Source: an uncultured Pseudomonadota bacterium
GTDB lineage: Bacteria > Myxococcota_A > UBA796 > JAFGLY01
NCBI GenBank assembly: GCA_937912125.1
Contig: CALDOK010000347.1
Coordinates: 1-53,964 of the forward strand
Direction: 5' to 3'
DNA length: 53,964 bases
Of this stretch, positions 17,267 to 26,330 are shown one piece after another. The notes beneath the pieces are model-generated. The model was not told the DNA's origin. It saw only the letters and a program-made list of their open reading frames with translations, and ran no database searches. The translations under genes were made by a program, and so were the position numbers. The stretch's first letter is position 1, and each line of letters begins with the position of its first letter.

Positions 17267-18505
17267 ATGAGCAATATACCTTCGATATGGCGAATATTCG
17301 GTGCCTGCGTGCTGCTGGTGGGTTGCGGCGGCTCCGCGGACCGTGCCGACCTGGCCGTGGCGGCCATCGGCCCGGAGACGACCTCGGCGCAGGAGGCTCC
17401 ATCCTCGGAGCGCACTGTGATCGAGGGCCCACCTCCGCCCACCCGGCCGGAGCATCCCACCGTCACGGCCAGCGGCGTCGCGTGGCAGCGCCTCACGACT
17501 GGGGCGGGCCAGCCCCCCACCTCCGCTGACGCGGTGCTCGTCGACTACACCTGCTGGGCTGGTGACGGCGCCATCTTCGCCAGCACGGCTGGCAGCGGTC
17601 GCTCGGCGACCTTCCGGATGCAGGAGCTGATCCCGGGTCTGGCGGAGGTCCTGGTGGACATGCGCCCGGGGGAGCGCCGCCAAGCCTGGGTTCCCGCGAA
17701 CCTGGCCTACGCCGGTCGTCCCGACATGCCCCGGGGTGACCTGAGCTACGATCTGGAGCTGCTGGCTGTGCTGTCCGCGCCCTCGGTTCCTCCCGATGTG
17801 GCCGGGCCCCCAAGGGGCGCTGTGTTGAGCGCATCGGGTCTGGCCTGGCGACGGCTCGCTGCGGGTCATGGGGATCGCAGCCCTACCCCCGAAGACATTG
17901 TGAGCCTGCACTTCAGCGCCTGGACCACCGAAGGCGTCCTCGCGGACAGCACCCTGCTGCGGGATCACCCGGTCACCATCGGCGTGGCGCGCACCATGCC
18001 CGGCATGGCCGAGGCCCTCGAGGCCATGGTGGTGGGTGAGCGCCGCCGGCTGTGGGTGCCCGAGGATCTGGCCTACCGCGGCCGCCCCGGCGCCCCTGCA
18101 GGCATGCTGGTGGTGGACGTGGAGCTGCTCGATCTGCTCGAGCTGCCCGTCGCGCCCTCAGTCGAGGTCAGCGCGGGCGCGCCCACCACGGCTTCGGGTT
18201 TGGCCCACGAGCTGCTGGTGGCCGGCACCGGCGCCCGGCACCCCGGCCCGGACAGCCTGGTCACCCTGCACTTCACCGGCTGGCTGGCGAGCGGCGAGCT
18301 GCACGACTCCTCCCTCACCCGGGGACAGCCCTCCACCGTGCGGGTGTCCGAGCTCATCCCTGGCTGGCGCGAGGGCCTGCAGCTGATGGTCGAGGGCGAG
18401 ACCCGTCGCCTGTGGCTGCCCCCCGAGCTGGCCTTCGCCGGCAAGCCCGACCAGCCCCAGGGGCCCATGGTCTACGATCTCGAGCTGCTGGCCATCACGG
18501 ACTAG
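17267..18505 (+). CDS. Lipoprotein with three tandem FKBP-type prolyl isomerase domains
   Basis: 412 aa. The signal ends LLVGC (lipobox), so it is a lipoprotein. After a Pro/Glu linker come three FKBP-like domains at about 65-165, 185-285 and 305-410. Each starts with a conserved ASG(V/L)AW or SGLAHE strand and ends in DLELL or DVELL. Domain 3 keeps most active-site features (HFTGWLASGELHDSS, ELIPGWREGLQLM, LPPELAF). Domains 1 and 2 have lost the pocket Trp (LIPGLAEVL and TMPGMAEAL) and the Tyr/Asp pair is altered. The likely role is periplasmic folding assistance, with domain 3 catalytic and the others binding. Its stop shares CTAG with the convergent activase stop. Confidence 0.88.
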   Translation: MSNIPSIWRIFGACVLLVGCGGSADRADLAVAAIGPETTSAQEAPSSERTVIEGPPPPTRPEHPTVTASGVAWQRLTTGAGQPPTSADAVLVDYTCWAGDGAIFASTAGSGRSATFRMQELIPGLAEVLVDMRPGERRQAWVPANLAYAGRPDMPRGDLSYDLELLAVLSAPSVPPDVAGPPRGAVLSASGLAWRRLAAGHGDRSPTPEDIVSLHFSAWTTEGVLADSTLLRDHPVTIGVARTMPGMAEALEAMVVGERRRLWVPEDLAYRGRPGAPAGMLVVDVELLDLLELPVAPSVEVSAGAPTTASGLAHELLVAGTGARHPGPDSLVTLHFTGWLASGELHDSSLTRGQPSTVRVSELIPGWREGLQLMVEGETRRLWLPPELAFAGKPDQPQGPMVYDLELLAITD

Positions 18506-21500
18506 GCGCCGCCTTCCCGCCGCTCCTTGAAGCGCTTGACCTGGTGGGCGAAGGCCTCGAGCCGGGCCGAGCCGTCGGAGCCCCCGCCGCCGCCGTAGTT
18601 GATGGTGGCCATGGGGATGCCGTCGTAGTCGTCGCGCATCTTCTGCAGCAGGGCCGCGGAGATGCCGCCCACCATGCAGCCGAAGCAGATGGCGTTGACC
18701 ACGCCGTCGGCGCCGCGCTTGGCGAAGTCGGCCATCTTGGCCACGTTGAGGGTCACCAGGCTCGAGGACTCGGGGCCCACATAGGGTGCCGCCAGCTCCC
18801 GGACCTCCTTGATGCTCGGTTCGCTGAAGCGCTCGTCCAGGGACCAGTGCAGGCCTTCCCACCACTCCTCCATCTCGCGGACGGTGGTGAGGAAGGCGGT
18901 GTGGAACATGGGCTTGAGCTCCCAGCGTCGGGCCGCCTTCATGGCGAAGCGGGGCTGGTTGAAGGCGAACAGGTCCACCGAGAAGGGCGCGGGCCAGACC
19001 TCGCAGCCCAGGGCCTCGAGGCGGTGGAACAGGTCGCCGTTGGCGAAGCCGTTGACCCGGGTGTAGATGTCGCCGGCCACGCCCACCAGGGGCTTGCGGG
19101 GCATGTCGTGGGTCGGCACTTTGCGCAGCCGCTCCACGGCGGCGGGCAGGAAGTCCATCACCTCGAAGCGCTCCACCGCCACCGACAGTTCCTTCAGGAC
19201 ATCTTCGTAGGTGGCGTCGGTGCTGCCGGGGACCCGCTCGTAGGGGCGGGTGCGGCAGGCCTGGCGCAGCAGGATCTCCACCGCCATCATGCCGCGGTAC
19301 AGGGCGATGCCGCCCCTGACGCCGATGGCGGCTTGCAGCTCCTCCGGCTTGGGGGAGTCCACCCGCAGGTCGGCGCCCAGGCGGCGCTTCACGTGGCGCA
19401 GCCCGTCGGCGTACTGGGAGAACAGGCAGGCGTTGACGCCTCCCTGGAACAGGAATGAGTCGCCGGGGCGGTAGCCGTGCTCCTTGACCACCCGCACCAG
19501 ATCGCCGGCGAGCAGGGTGAAGGGGTGGCACTCGCGGCCCGATCCCAGCTCCTCGCCCATGCGTCGGGTCTCTTCGTCCGGCGGAGGCAGCAGGTGGACG
19601 TCGTAGCCCGCCATGCGCATCACCCCGGCGTGGGCGTGGGCGTGATCAGCGAAGTAGGGCATGAACACGCGGCCGCGGGGGACGCCGCTGCTGTCGGCCT
19701 CGCCGTCGAAGGCGGGCTCGGGGTCGGGGTCCTGGCCCCGGCGCAGGTGGGCGTCGATCTCGTCGGCGAAGGCCTCGAGTCGGGTGACGAAGCCCGCCTC
19801 TGCGCGGTGTTCGTCCAGCTCGAGCATCAGCCGCGGCCTGCCCTCGAGCAGCTCTTCGAGGTGCTTGTTTGCGAAGCCGTCGGGCCCGCAGCCGAAGCTG
19901 GACAGCACCACCGGGAACAGCCTGGGGTCCCTGCGGATGAGCATCGCGGCCCGGAGGTAGTCCCGGTTGCCGGCCCACACCAGCTCGTCGTAGCGGGGGG
20001 GCAGCTCGACCTGGCCCAGGGGCAGGCAGTCCATGGGCAGCACGGCCATGCCCAGCCGGGTGAGCTGACGGCCCAGGTCCATGTTCAGGTAGGGGTCGCT
20101 CAGGTTGTAGGGCTTGCCCAGGATCACCAGGATGCGATCGTGGCTGGCGGCCAACAGCTCCCGACCCAGGCTCTGCAGCTCGGCCTCGTGGTCCACCATG
20201 GCTGCGCGGCCCTTCTTCAGGGCGGCGATCAGGGCGTCCTCCGGCGCGTCGAGCTGCTCGGCCAGCAGGCTCAGCGCGTCGATCTCCTTCCCGGGCGCTT
20301 CCTCCAGCTCCACCTCGGGCACGATGAAGTTCGCGTCCAGCGCTGTGTTCAGCATGTAGGGCAGGTGACGGGTGAACTCACAGGTGTAGGGTCCGCGCTC
20401 GCCGGCCTGGCGCTGGGGGGTGGAGTTCACGCTGGGCATCAGGATGTTGGTCACGCCGCGCTCGAGCAGCGCCTGGACGTGGCCGTAGGTGATCTTGACC
20501 GGCAGGCAGGTGTCGGCCTGCAGCTTGCGCTGGCCCTGGGCCAGGATGGTGGAGGTCGAGGGGGGCGAGAGCACGGGCTCGCGGCCGGCGGCGCGGATCA
20601 GGGCGGTCCAGAGAGGGAGGTATTGCAGGCCCACCGAGGCCCGGGGGATGCCGATGGCCCGGGCCGGATCTTCGGGCAGGGGGGCCTTGTCGTCCATGCC
20701 CGCCGCTTCCAGCATCAGGCGCCAGCGCTTGGCCAGCAGGTGGTCGTTGGTGGTGGCGCCGGTCCGGCTGTCGTCCCGCTCGCTGTAGCGCTCGCAGACA
20801 TCACCGAAGAAGCGCACGCGGTCGCCGGCCCGGAAGCGGGTGACCTGGCAGCGGTTGCTGCAGGCCCGGCACTCGAAGCTGCGCTCCACCTCGCCCTGGC
20901 AGGCCTCGAGGCCCCCGAAGCGGGTGGTTGCGGGCAATTCGCCGGCGGCGCGGGCGTCCATGAGCAGCATGGCCACGCCGATGGCGCCGCTGACCCGGTT
21001 GTGGGGGTGGACCGTGATGGGACGGCCCAGCAGCTGACGGAAGGCCGCCACCACGGCGCGGTTCGAGGCGGTGCCGCCCTGGAACAGCACCCGCTCGCCG
21101 ATGGGGCGTCCAGCCACCACCTTCTCGAGGTAGTTGCGGGCCACGGACAGGGCCAGCCCGGCGCTGAGGTCCTGGGTGGTGACGCCCTGGCGCATGGCGT
21201 GGACCAATTCCGAGTCCATGAACACCGTGCAGCGGCTGCCCAGGTCCACGGCGCTCTCGGCGGCCAGGGCCTGCTGGGCGAACTCGCCGATGATGTTCAG
21301 GCCCATGCGGGTGGCCTGCTCTTCGAGGAAGCTGCCGGTGCCCGCCGCGCAGACCTTGTTCATGGTGAAGTCGACGATGTGACCGTCCCTGGCCGAGATG
21401 AACTTCGAGTCCTGGCCGCCGATCTCGAGCACCGTGTCCACGTCGGGCAGGGCGTCGAAGGCGCCCCGCAGCTGGGCGGTGATCTCGTTGCGCACCAGAT

Positions 21501-22671
21501 CAGCCCGCAGGAACTCCGCCGCCAGGTGGCGACCGGAGCCGGTGGTGGCCACGCCGGTGATGTTCAGCCCATCGCCGTGGCGCTCGTACAGCTCTCGCAG
21601 GCCTTCCTCGAGCACGGCGAGGGGGCGGCCCCGGGTGGCCAGGTACAGGGCGTCGAACAGCTCGCCGGCCGGGGTGACCAGGGTCAGGTTGGTGGAGACC
21701 GAGCCTACGTCGACGCCCAGGATGAAGGGCTGGTCCCCCGCGCTGCTGTCGCACCGCTCGAGGCCGGGCTCGGGGCAGCCGGGGTCGGGCAGGGCCGGCA
21801 GGCGCACCAGGCCCCGCTCGGCGGCGCGCTCCCCCGCCAGTGCCTTGCGCATGCCGGGGATGGAGACGGCGGTGTCCGCCTCCGCCAGCAGGGCGGCGCC
21901 GAGGGCCCCGGCCAGGCGCCCGTCATCCGCCACCAGCAGCTGGTCTTCCGTCAGCTCCAGCACCTCGCGGAAGGCGCGCACCAGGCCCGGGTTCAGGGCC
22001 CCGCCGCCCACCAGCACCGCGGGGGGCACCAGCTCGCGGCCCCGCATGACCGAGGCCTGGAAGTTGCGGGCCAGGGCCAGGCACAGGCCGTAGGCGATCT
22101 CCGCCACGGGGGTGCCCTTCTGCTGCAGGTGGATCATGTCGGACTTGGCGAAGACTGTGCAGCGGCCCGCCACCGTGGCGCCCCGCTCGGCCTCACCCGC
22201 CAGGGTCGCCAGCCCGGCTACGTCCAGCTTCAGGCGGCCGGCCTGCTGCTCGAGGAACACCCCAGCGCCGGCGGCGCACAGCTCGGAGAGGGAGAAGTCC
22301 AGCAGCTCACCCGAGCCGCCCGGCTCCACCGACATCCAGCGGGACATGTGACCGCCCACCTCGATGATGGCGCTGGCTTGGGGGCAGAGGGCGGAGCCGC
22401 CCGCGGTGGTGGCCACCACGTCGTTGGCGGGCTGCAGACCCTTCAGTCGAGCCGTCAGCAGCCCCGCGGCGGTGCCGGTGATGCCCGTAGGCAATGCCAG
22501 CCCGCCCCAGTCGGCCTCGAGCTCGGCCAGCAGCATGTCCAGGGCGGCCAATGGACGACCCGCACTGGGGCGAGAGCGACCGCCCAGCAGCGTGCCATCA
22601 CCATCGATGATGGCGGCGTGGACGGCGACGGAGCCCAGGTCGAGGCCCAGGCGTGCGGGGGTGGAAGACAT
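18502..22671 (-). CDS. Giant 2-hydroxyacyl-CoA dehydratase activase-type protein (BcrA/BadF ATPase, duplicated)
   Basis: 1389 aa from ATG 22671. Two ASKHA-type ATPase domains are present: residues about 5-260 (GLDLGSVAVHAAIIDGDG, then CAAGAGVFLEQQ) and about 315-580 (GVDVGSVSTNLTLV, GGQDSKF, NKVCAAGTGSFLEEQA). The Cys in each CAAG(A/T)G signature binds the bridging [4Fe-4S] cluster in this family. A Cys-rich segment follows (FECRACSNRCQVTRF), then a DUF2229-like part, then a HgdB-like part ending CFGCMVGGISA and INYGGGGGSDGSARLEAF. Long proteins of this type are annotated as CoA-substrate-specific enzyme activases; their substrates are mostly unknown. No dehydratase subunits lie nearby. It is divergent from a TetR gene with shared operators. 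Confidence 0.9.
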   Translation of the reverse strand: MSSTPARLGLDLGSVAVHAAIIDGDGTLLGGRSRPSAGRPLAALDMLLAELEADWGGLALPTGITGTAAGLLTARLKGLQPANDVVATTAGGSALCPQASAIIEVGGHMSRWMSVEPGGSGELLDFSLSELCAAGAGVFLEQQAGRLKLDVAGLATLAGEAERGATVAGRCTVFAKSDMIHLQQKGTPVAEIAYGLCLALARNFQASVMRGRELVPPAVLVGGGALNPGLVRAFREVLELTEDQLLVADDGRLAGALGAALLAEADTAVSIPGMRKALAGERAAERGLVRLPALPDPGCPEPGLERCDSSAGDQPFILGVDVGSVSTNLTLVTPAGELFDALYLATRGRPLAVLEEGLRELYERHGDGLNITGVATTGSGRHLAAEFLRADLVRNEITAQLRGAFDALPDVDTVLEIGGQDSKFISARDGHIVDFTMNKVCAAGTGSFLEEQATRMGLNIIGEFAQQALAAESAVDLGSRCTVFMDSELVHAMRQGVTTQDLSAGLALSVARNYLEKVVAGRPIGERVLFQGGTASNRAVVAAFRQLLGRPITVHPHNRVSGAIGVAMLLMDARAAGELPATTRFGGLEACQGEVERSFECRACSNRCQVTRFRAGDRVRFFGDVCERYSERDDSRTGATTNDHLLAKRWRLMLEAAGMDDKAPLPEDPARAIGIPRASVGLQYLPLWTALIRAAGREPVLSPPSTSTILAQGQRKLQADTCLPVKITYGHVQALLERGVTNILMPSVNSTPQRQAGERGPYTCEFTRHLPYMLNTALDANFIVPEVELEEAPGKEIDALSLLAEQLDAPEDALIAALKKGRAAMVDHEAELQSLGRELLAASHDRILVILGKPYNLSDPYLNMDLGRQLTRLGMAVLPMDCLPLGQVELPPRYDELVWAGNRDYLRAAMLIRRDPRLFPVVLSSFGCGPDGFANKHLEELLEGRPRLMLELDEHRAEAGFVTRLEAFADEIDAHLRRGQDPDPEPAFDGEADSSGVPRGRVFMPYFADHAHAHAGVMRMAGYDVHLLPPPDEETRRMGEELGSGRECHPFTLLAGDLVRVVKEHGYRPGDSFLFQGGVNACLFSQYADGLRHVKRRLGADLRVDSPKPEELQAAIGVRGGIALYRGMMAVEILLRQACRTRPYERVPGSTDATYEDVLKELSVAVERFEVMDFLPAAVERLRKVPTHDMPRKPLVGVAGDIYTRVNGFANGDLFHRLEALGCEVWPAPFSVDLFAFNQPRFAMKAARRWELKPMFHTAFLTTVREMEEWWEGLHWSLDERFSEPSIKEVRELAAPYVGPESSSLVTLNVAKMADFAKRGADGVVNAICFGCMVGGISAALLQKMRDDYDGIPMATINYGGGGGSDGSARLEAFAHQVKRFKERREGGA

Positions 22672-22698
22672 GGCTGTTTCCCTCTGTGGCGGCTCGAG

Positions 22699-22748
22699 AC
22701 CTGACACGTCGGTCTAGCGGCCAGCGGCAATAACCTGACATGTCAGTC
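22699..22748. promoter_or_regulatory. Two TetR-type operators, 16 bp each
   Basis: ACCTGACACGTCGGTC at 22699-22714 and ACCTGACATGTCAGTC at 22733-22748 differ in two positions and sit 34 bases apart, about three helical turns. The second contains a perfect 12-bp palindrome CTGACATGTCAG (22735-22746). They lie between the activase gene and the TetR gene, so autoregulation plus control of the activase is the obvious inference. Confidence 0.7.
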
Positions 22749-22813
22749 CAGTCCCGTCAGGCGTGTTAGCTTGCGCGGGATCGCAACTCGAGATGTGCGA
22801 GACGGAGACCCGA

Positions 22814-23404
22814 ATGCGCGCAGAGGATCGCCGAGCCCAGTTGATGGATGCCGCCTTGGAGGCCTTCTCTCGCGGGGGCTACCACGGCACCCACATCAGC
22901 CACATCATCGCCGAGGCCGGCGTCGCGCGGGGCACCTTCTACCTGTACTTCCAGGGCAAGCGCGAGGTGTTCCAGGCGCTCATCGACGAGATGTTCGTCT
23001 CCCTCGACAGCGTGACCGAGGCGCTCAATCCCCGCGCGCCCATCTCGCCGGTGGAACAGCTTCGTCGCAACCTCGAGCGCTTCGTGGGCGTACTGCAAGC
23101 GCGGCCTCAGCTCACCACGCTGCTGCTCGAGCAGGGCGTCCCCCTCGAGCCCGAGGTGCGGGAGCGTCTGCGCGGCTTCTATGCCGACCTCACCGCCAAG
23201 GTCGAGCAGGGCCTGGCCTTGGGCGAGGAGCTCGGCCTGTTCAGCACGGTGGACCGCGAAGTGGTGGCTCGGGCCATCGTGGGGGCGGTCAAGGAAGTCT
23301 TCTACGGCTGGGACCACCAGCGCGAGGCCTTCGACCCCCGCCGGGTGGCCGATGCGCTGATCCACCTCACCCTGAACGGGCTGCTGGTGCCGCAGGAAGC
23401 GTAG
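22814..23404 (+). CDS. TetR-family transcriptional regulator
   Basis: 196 aa from ATG 22814, chosen for GGAGA seven bases upstream; ATG 22793 and GTG 22763 are in frame. The N-terminal helix-turn-helix is canonical (LMDAALEAFSRGGYHGTHISHIIAEAGVARGTFYLYF). The ligand domain has FYADLTAKVEQGLALGEELGLF and GAVKEVFYGWDHQ. TetR repressors with this type of C-terminus often respond to acyl-CoA or fatty-acid ligands. Combined with its activase neighbour an acyl-CoA ligand is a fair guess, not shown. Confidence 0.9.
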   Translation: MRAEDRRAQLMDAALEAFSRGGYHGTHISHIIAEAGVARGTFYLYFQGKREVFQALIDEMFVSLDSVTEALNPRAPISPVEQLRRNLERFVGVLQARPQLTTLLLEQGVPLEPEVRERLRGFYADLTAKVEQGLALGEELGLFSTVDREVVARAIVGAVKEVFYGWDHQREAFDPRRVADALIHLTLNGLLVPQEA

Positions 23405-23460
23405 GGCTCACGGGCCCACATGGTGTCCACTGCCACCTCTCCAGCTGGTAGACTGCACGC

Positions 23461-24786
23461 GTGCGCCACTCCGTCGTCATCGTCGCCTCCTTGCTGGCCT
23501 GCGCCTGCGTCCAGCCCCAGGTCCTCTCGCCCGGGGACACTCAGGACAGCGTGCCCGGGCGCGACACGGCCCTGGCCGACACGGGCCCTGGCGAGGGACC
23601 CGAGATCATCCCTGGCTGGGACACGGCGCCCCCCACGGGTCTGTGCGAGGTGGCGCTCGCCTGTGAGCAGGAGATCCCCCAGGATCCCAAGGTCCCCTGC
23701 ACCCTGTCGGTGCGCGACGACGACGGTCGGCTCTGGTACGAGGGCTCCGCCGGCGTCGAGAAGCGGGGGCGGTCCACCTCGGGCTACGACAAGGCGCAGT
23801 ACGCGGTGGAGCTGTGGGGGGATCAGCAGCAGGAGGTCCAGACGGACATCCTGGGCATGGGGGTCGAGAGCGACTGGGTGCTCAACGGGGCCATCGTCGA
23901 CCGGGCGCTGCTGCGCAACCAGCTGGGCTTCGACCTGTTCCGCGCCTTCGGGCCCCAGCGGTATGCCGCCCAGTCTGCCTACTGCAGCCTGACCCTGGAC
24001 GGCGCCTGGCGCGGGATCTACTTCCTCACCGAGCGCCCCAAGCGGGCCTCCAGCCGCATCGATCTGGACGGTCAGGCCGTCGACGAAGGCCGGGCGTTTG
24101 TGCTCAAGCTCGACCAGTACGACGGGGCCGTGGACAACGGCGCCGTGGGCCACGGCACCTGGACCTTGATCTCGCCCCGCCAGGACAGCGCCTCACCGCA
24201 GGCGCTCGCGGCTGTGCGGGCCACCGTGGCCGCCTGGCAGGCGGCGCTGCTCTCACCCCAGGTCGGGGACCCGGAGCAGGGGGTGCAGGCCCACATGGAC
24301 CTGGACACGGCGGTGGACTTCGTGATCCTGCAGGAGCTGATGAAGAACAACGACGCTTTCTACCTGAGCGTCTACCTGTGGAAGCGCCAGGATGGGCTGC
24401 TGCAGCTGTCCCCCTGGGACCTGGATCTGACCCTGGGGCAGCCCACCTACAACGACAACACCAACCCCAACAGCTGGATCGCCTACCGCCCCACCTGGGT
24501 GGCCCAGCTGGGCAGCTCCGCCGAGTTCCGCGAGCGCCTGGTCAGCCGCTGGGCTCAGCTCCGGCAGGGGGAGCTGGCGGATCAGGCCCTGCTCGACCGG
24601 GTCGCCGCCTACCGCGCCATCATGGGCGATGAGGTCTACGACAACTTCGAGGTCTGGCCCATCGAGGACATCGACTTCGGCGGCTACCTGCCCGTGCGCA
24701 CGAGCTACGACCAGGAGTACGACAGCGTGCGGGCGTGGATCCCCCGCCGCACCGCCTGGATGGATGCGAACATCGGGGCCTGGTAG
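23461..24786 (+). CDS. CotH kinase-family lipoprotein, copy 1
   Basis: 441 aa starting at GTG 23461. The signal VVIVASLLACACVQP gives lipobox LLAC or CAC. After a Pro/Asp/Thr linker the CotH family features appear: EKRGRSTSGYDKAQYAVEL, DWVLNGAIVDRALLRNQLG, FLTERPKRASSRIDL, LMKNNDAFYLSVY, and LSPWDLDLTLG. CotH of Bacillus is a protein kinase of spore coat proteins; homologues in Gram-negative secreted proteins are mostly uncharacterised. A paralogue lies at 26331-27683 on the other strand with the same order of motifs. Confidence 0.85.
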   Translation: MRHSVVIVASLLACACVQPQVLSPGDTQDSVPGRDTALADTGPGEGPEIIPGWDTAPPTGLCEVALACEQEIPQDPKVPCTLSVRDDDGRLWYEGSAGVEKRGRSTSGYDKAQYAVELWGDQQQEVQTDILGMGVESDWVLNGAIVDRALLRNQLGFDLFRAFGPQRYAAQSAYCSLTLDGAWRGIYFLTERPKRASSRIDLDGQAVDEGRAFVLKLDQYDGAVDNGAVGHGTWTLISPRQDSASPQALAAVRATVAAWQAALLSPQVGDPEQGVQAHMDLDTAVDFVILQELMKNNDAFYLSVYLWKRQDGLLQLSPWDLDLTLGQPTYNDNTNPNSWIAYRPTWVAQLGSSAEFRERLVSRWAQLRQGELADQALLDRVAAYRAIMGDEVYDNFEVWPIEDIDFGGYLPVRTSYDQEYDSVRAWIPRRTAWMDANIGAW

Positions 24787-24852
24787 GGCCGCGCCGAGAC
24801 GCCCGCAGCCCGACCCCCCGGGGGTGGCGCCTCGCGCTGCGGCGACGCGCCC

Positions 24853-25488
24853 TCAGAGCCCCCGCTGCTCGAAGGAGATGTCGTCGAGGTTGACCGTGTA
24901 GGCGTCCTGCATGTCCCGGATGGTGATGGACGTGATGTGCTCCCAGGCGCTCAGATCGCAGCGCTCCGCGGTGCTGGAGCCGCCGTCGCCCACCAGGTTG
25001 ACGCTGCCGGCGGGGCCGCTCTCGGTGACCACGTCCACCACAGCGAAGCGCCCGTTGGTCTGGTCTCCCAGGGTGTAGAACTCCAGCGCGCGCACCGGCT
25101 CGGTGAAGGTGAAGGTCAGATCCGACTTCACGCCCGCACCCCCGGGGCTGTTGGCCGTGTAGGCGGTGAAGGGCTCGGAGCGGGCGTAGCGGGCGTAGTC
25201 CCACGAGTACAGCCGGGTGCTGTCCCCTGTGCTGAAGGTCACCTCAGGGTAGACGGTGCTGACATCGATCTCCCCGCTCAGCTCGTCGAAGTCGATGAGC
25301 ACCGGGGTCCAGGTCCACGCGGGGGCCTCGGTGTCGTCATCGGCCTCGCCGGTGTCGTCATTGGCCTCGCCGGTGTCATCGTCGGCCTCCTGGGCGGTGT
25401 CCTCGGCGTCCTGGCCCTGCTTGGGGTCGCCGGTGATCAGGAAGCAGCCGCTGAGGCCGAGGAACGAAGCGAGCAAGATGCGGGTCAT
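24853..25488 (-). CDS. Asp/Glu-rich lipoprotein with beta-sandwich-like domain
   Basis: About 211 aa from ATG 25488 (GGAGG upstream). The signal RILLASFLGLSGC has a lipobox. It is followed by an acidic repeat linker DDTGEANDDTGEADDDTEA, and then a strand-rich domain (VLIDFDELSGEIDV, LTFTFTEPVRALEFYTLGD, SITIRDMQDAYTVNLDDISF) that looks like a carbohydrate-binding or PEP-CTERM-like extracellular sandwich. It is convergent with CotH copy 1. No diagnostic family motif. Confidence 0.75.
   Translation of the reverse strand: MTRILLASFLGLSGCFLITGDPKQGQDAEDTAQEADDDTGEANDDTGEADDDTEAPAWTWTPVLIDFDELSGEIDVSTVYPEVTFSTGDSTRLYSWDYARYARSEPFTAYTANSPGGAGVKSDLTFTFTEPVRALEFYTLGDQTNGRFAVVDVVTESGPAGSVNLVGDGGSSTAERCDLSAWEHITSITIRDMQDAYTVNLDDISFEQRGL
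25331..25393. repeat. 21-bp tandem repeat, three units, coding DDTGEA(D/N)
   Basis: Units begin at 25331, 25352 and 25373 (gtgtcgtcatcggcctcgccg and variants). The first two differ by one base. They encode the acidic linker of the lipoprotein. Confidence 0.8.
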
Positions 25489-25598
25489 GGTGGCCTCCGG
25501 GGGGGCTGGGGCGCCGAAACCAGTGAGTGTAACCAATGGTCACATAGCCCCTCCCGCCGGGAGGCATGGGGTCATGGAGGGGTCAGGGGTGGGCGCCC

Positions 25599-25841
25599 TC
25601 AGCAGCTCGCGCAGTTCCCACCCGAGCAGCCCGAGCACTTGCTCCCACCCCCACCGCCCATGGCGCTGGGCGGGGGCATGGCGCCCAGGCTACGCCCGCC
25701 GGTGTGGGCGGCGAAGGTGGACATCTTGCGCTTGACGTTCTCGGAGTCGCAGGCCTCGCACTCCACCTGCTCGTCCTGGGAGCGAAGCAGCTCCTCGAAC
25801 TCCTCACCGCAGTCCAGGCAGGTGAACTCGTACATGGGCAT
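25599..25841 (-). CDS. FmdB-family small zinc ribbon protein
   Basis: 80 aa with GGAGG before ATG 25841. The sequence MPMYEFTCLDCGEEFE then VECEACDSENVKRKMS is the standard two-CXXC FmdB zinc ribbon (putative regulatory protein family). The C-terminus is a flexible Gly tract followed by CSGCSGGNCASC, a Cys-rich end that is common in this family. Small soluble protein; function unknown in general, often linked to C1 or amide metabolism. Confidence 0.9.
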   Translation of the reverse strand: MPMYEFTCLDCGEEFEELLRSQDEQVECEACDSENVKRKMSTFAAHTGGRSLGAMPPPSAMGGGGGSKCSGCSGGNCASC

Positions 25842-25867
25842 GATGGGCCTCCAACAGAGGCGCGACC

Positions 25868-26299
25868 TTAGCCCCCTCGCGCCCTTGTCTCCACCCCGGG
25901 TTCCCCCGCGCCGTGGGCGTCGCCCTGATTCTCGGGGTCCGACACCAGCCTGACCGTGCTGGCGCAGCGCATGGCCTGCAGCAGCCGGACCTCGATGATC
26001 TCGGTCAGGGCGCGGCGCTGGACAGGCGGCGTGCCCGGTGCTTCGCCGATGGAGCGGACCGCAGCGGCAAGGGCTTGGTCGCCCAGCACTCCTTCGCACC
26101 AGCTGGCCAGGGTGCCGGGGCTGAGGCGGGAGTGGGGCAGCCTGAGCAGGACCAGCGCGTCGGTGAGGCTGAGCAGGTCGATGGTCTGGGTCTGCTGTCG
26201 GAAGTCCAGCGAGTAGCCCACCAGGCGGTCGGACTGGGACACCGGGCGCAGGAGCCGATGGGCCAGGGCGGGGGTGGGTGCGGGGAGGGGGTTTTGCAT
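25868..26299 (-). CDS. Hypothetical protein, 143 aa
   Basis: Frame from ATG 26299 (MQNPLPAPTPALAHRLL). Mostly helical and soluble, with LLSLTDALVLLRLPHSRLSPGTLASWCEGVLGD and ALTEIIEVRLLQAMRCAS. No signal peptide, no known motif. The codon composition is like that of neighbouring genes, which supports coding. It lies 26 bases upstream of the FmdB gene on the same strand and may be co-transcribed with it. Confidence 0.6.
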   Translation of the reverse strand: MQNPLPAPTPALAHRLLRPVSQSDRLVGYSLDFRQQTQTIDLLSLTDALVLLRLPHSRLSPGTLASWCEGVLGDQALAAAVRSIGEAPGTPPVQRRALTEIIEVRLLQAMRCASTVRLVSDPENQGDAHGAGEPGVETRARGG

Positions 26300-26330
26300 C
26301 GAGATCCAGCCTACACCCAAACTTATTCGC

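Noticed and set aside
19477..22704. 1075-codon open frame opposite the activase
   Set aside because: It is the exact antisense of a well-recognised enzyme, its translation is Gly/His/Gln/Val-rich without motifs, and long open antisense frames are expected at this base composition.
24787..24852. CCCCCCGGGGG as a terminator between convergent genes
   Set aside because: No loop of suitable size and no T-tract; G+C palindromes of this length are frequent here.
25599..26099. A 166-codon frame containing the FmdB protein
   Set aside because: The first half has an Arg/Pro-rich shadow composition; the real FmdB gene starts at ATG 25841 with GGAGG before it.
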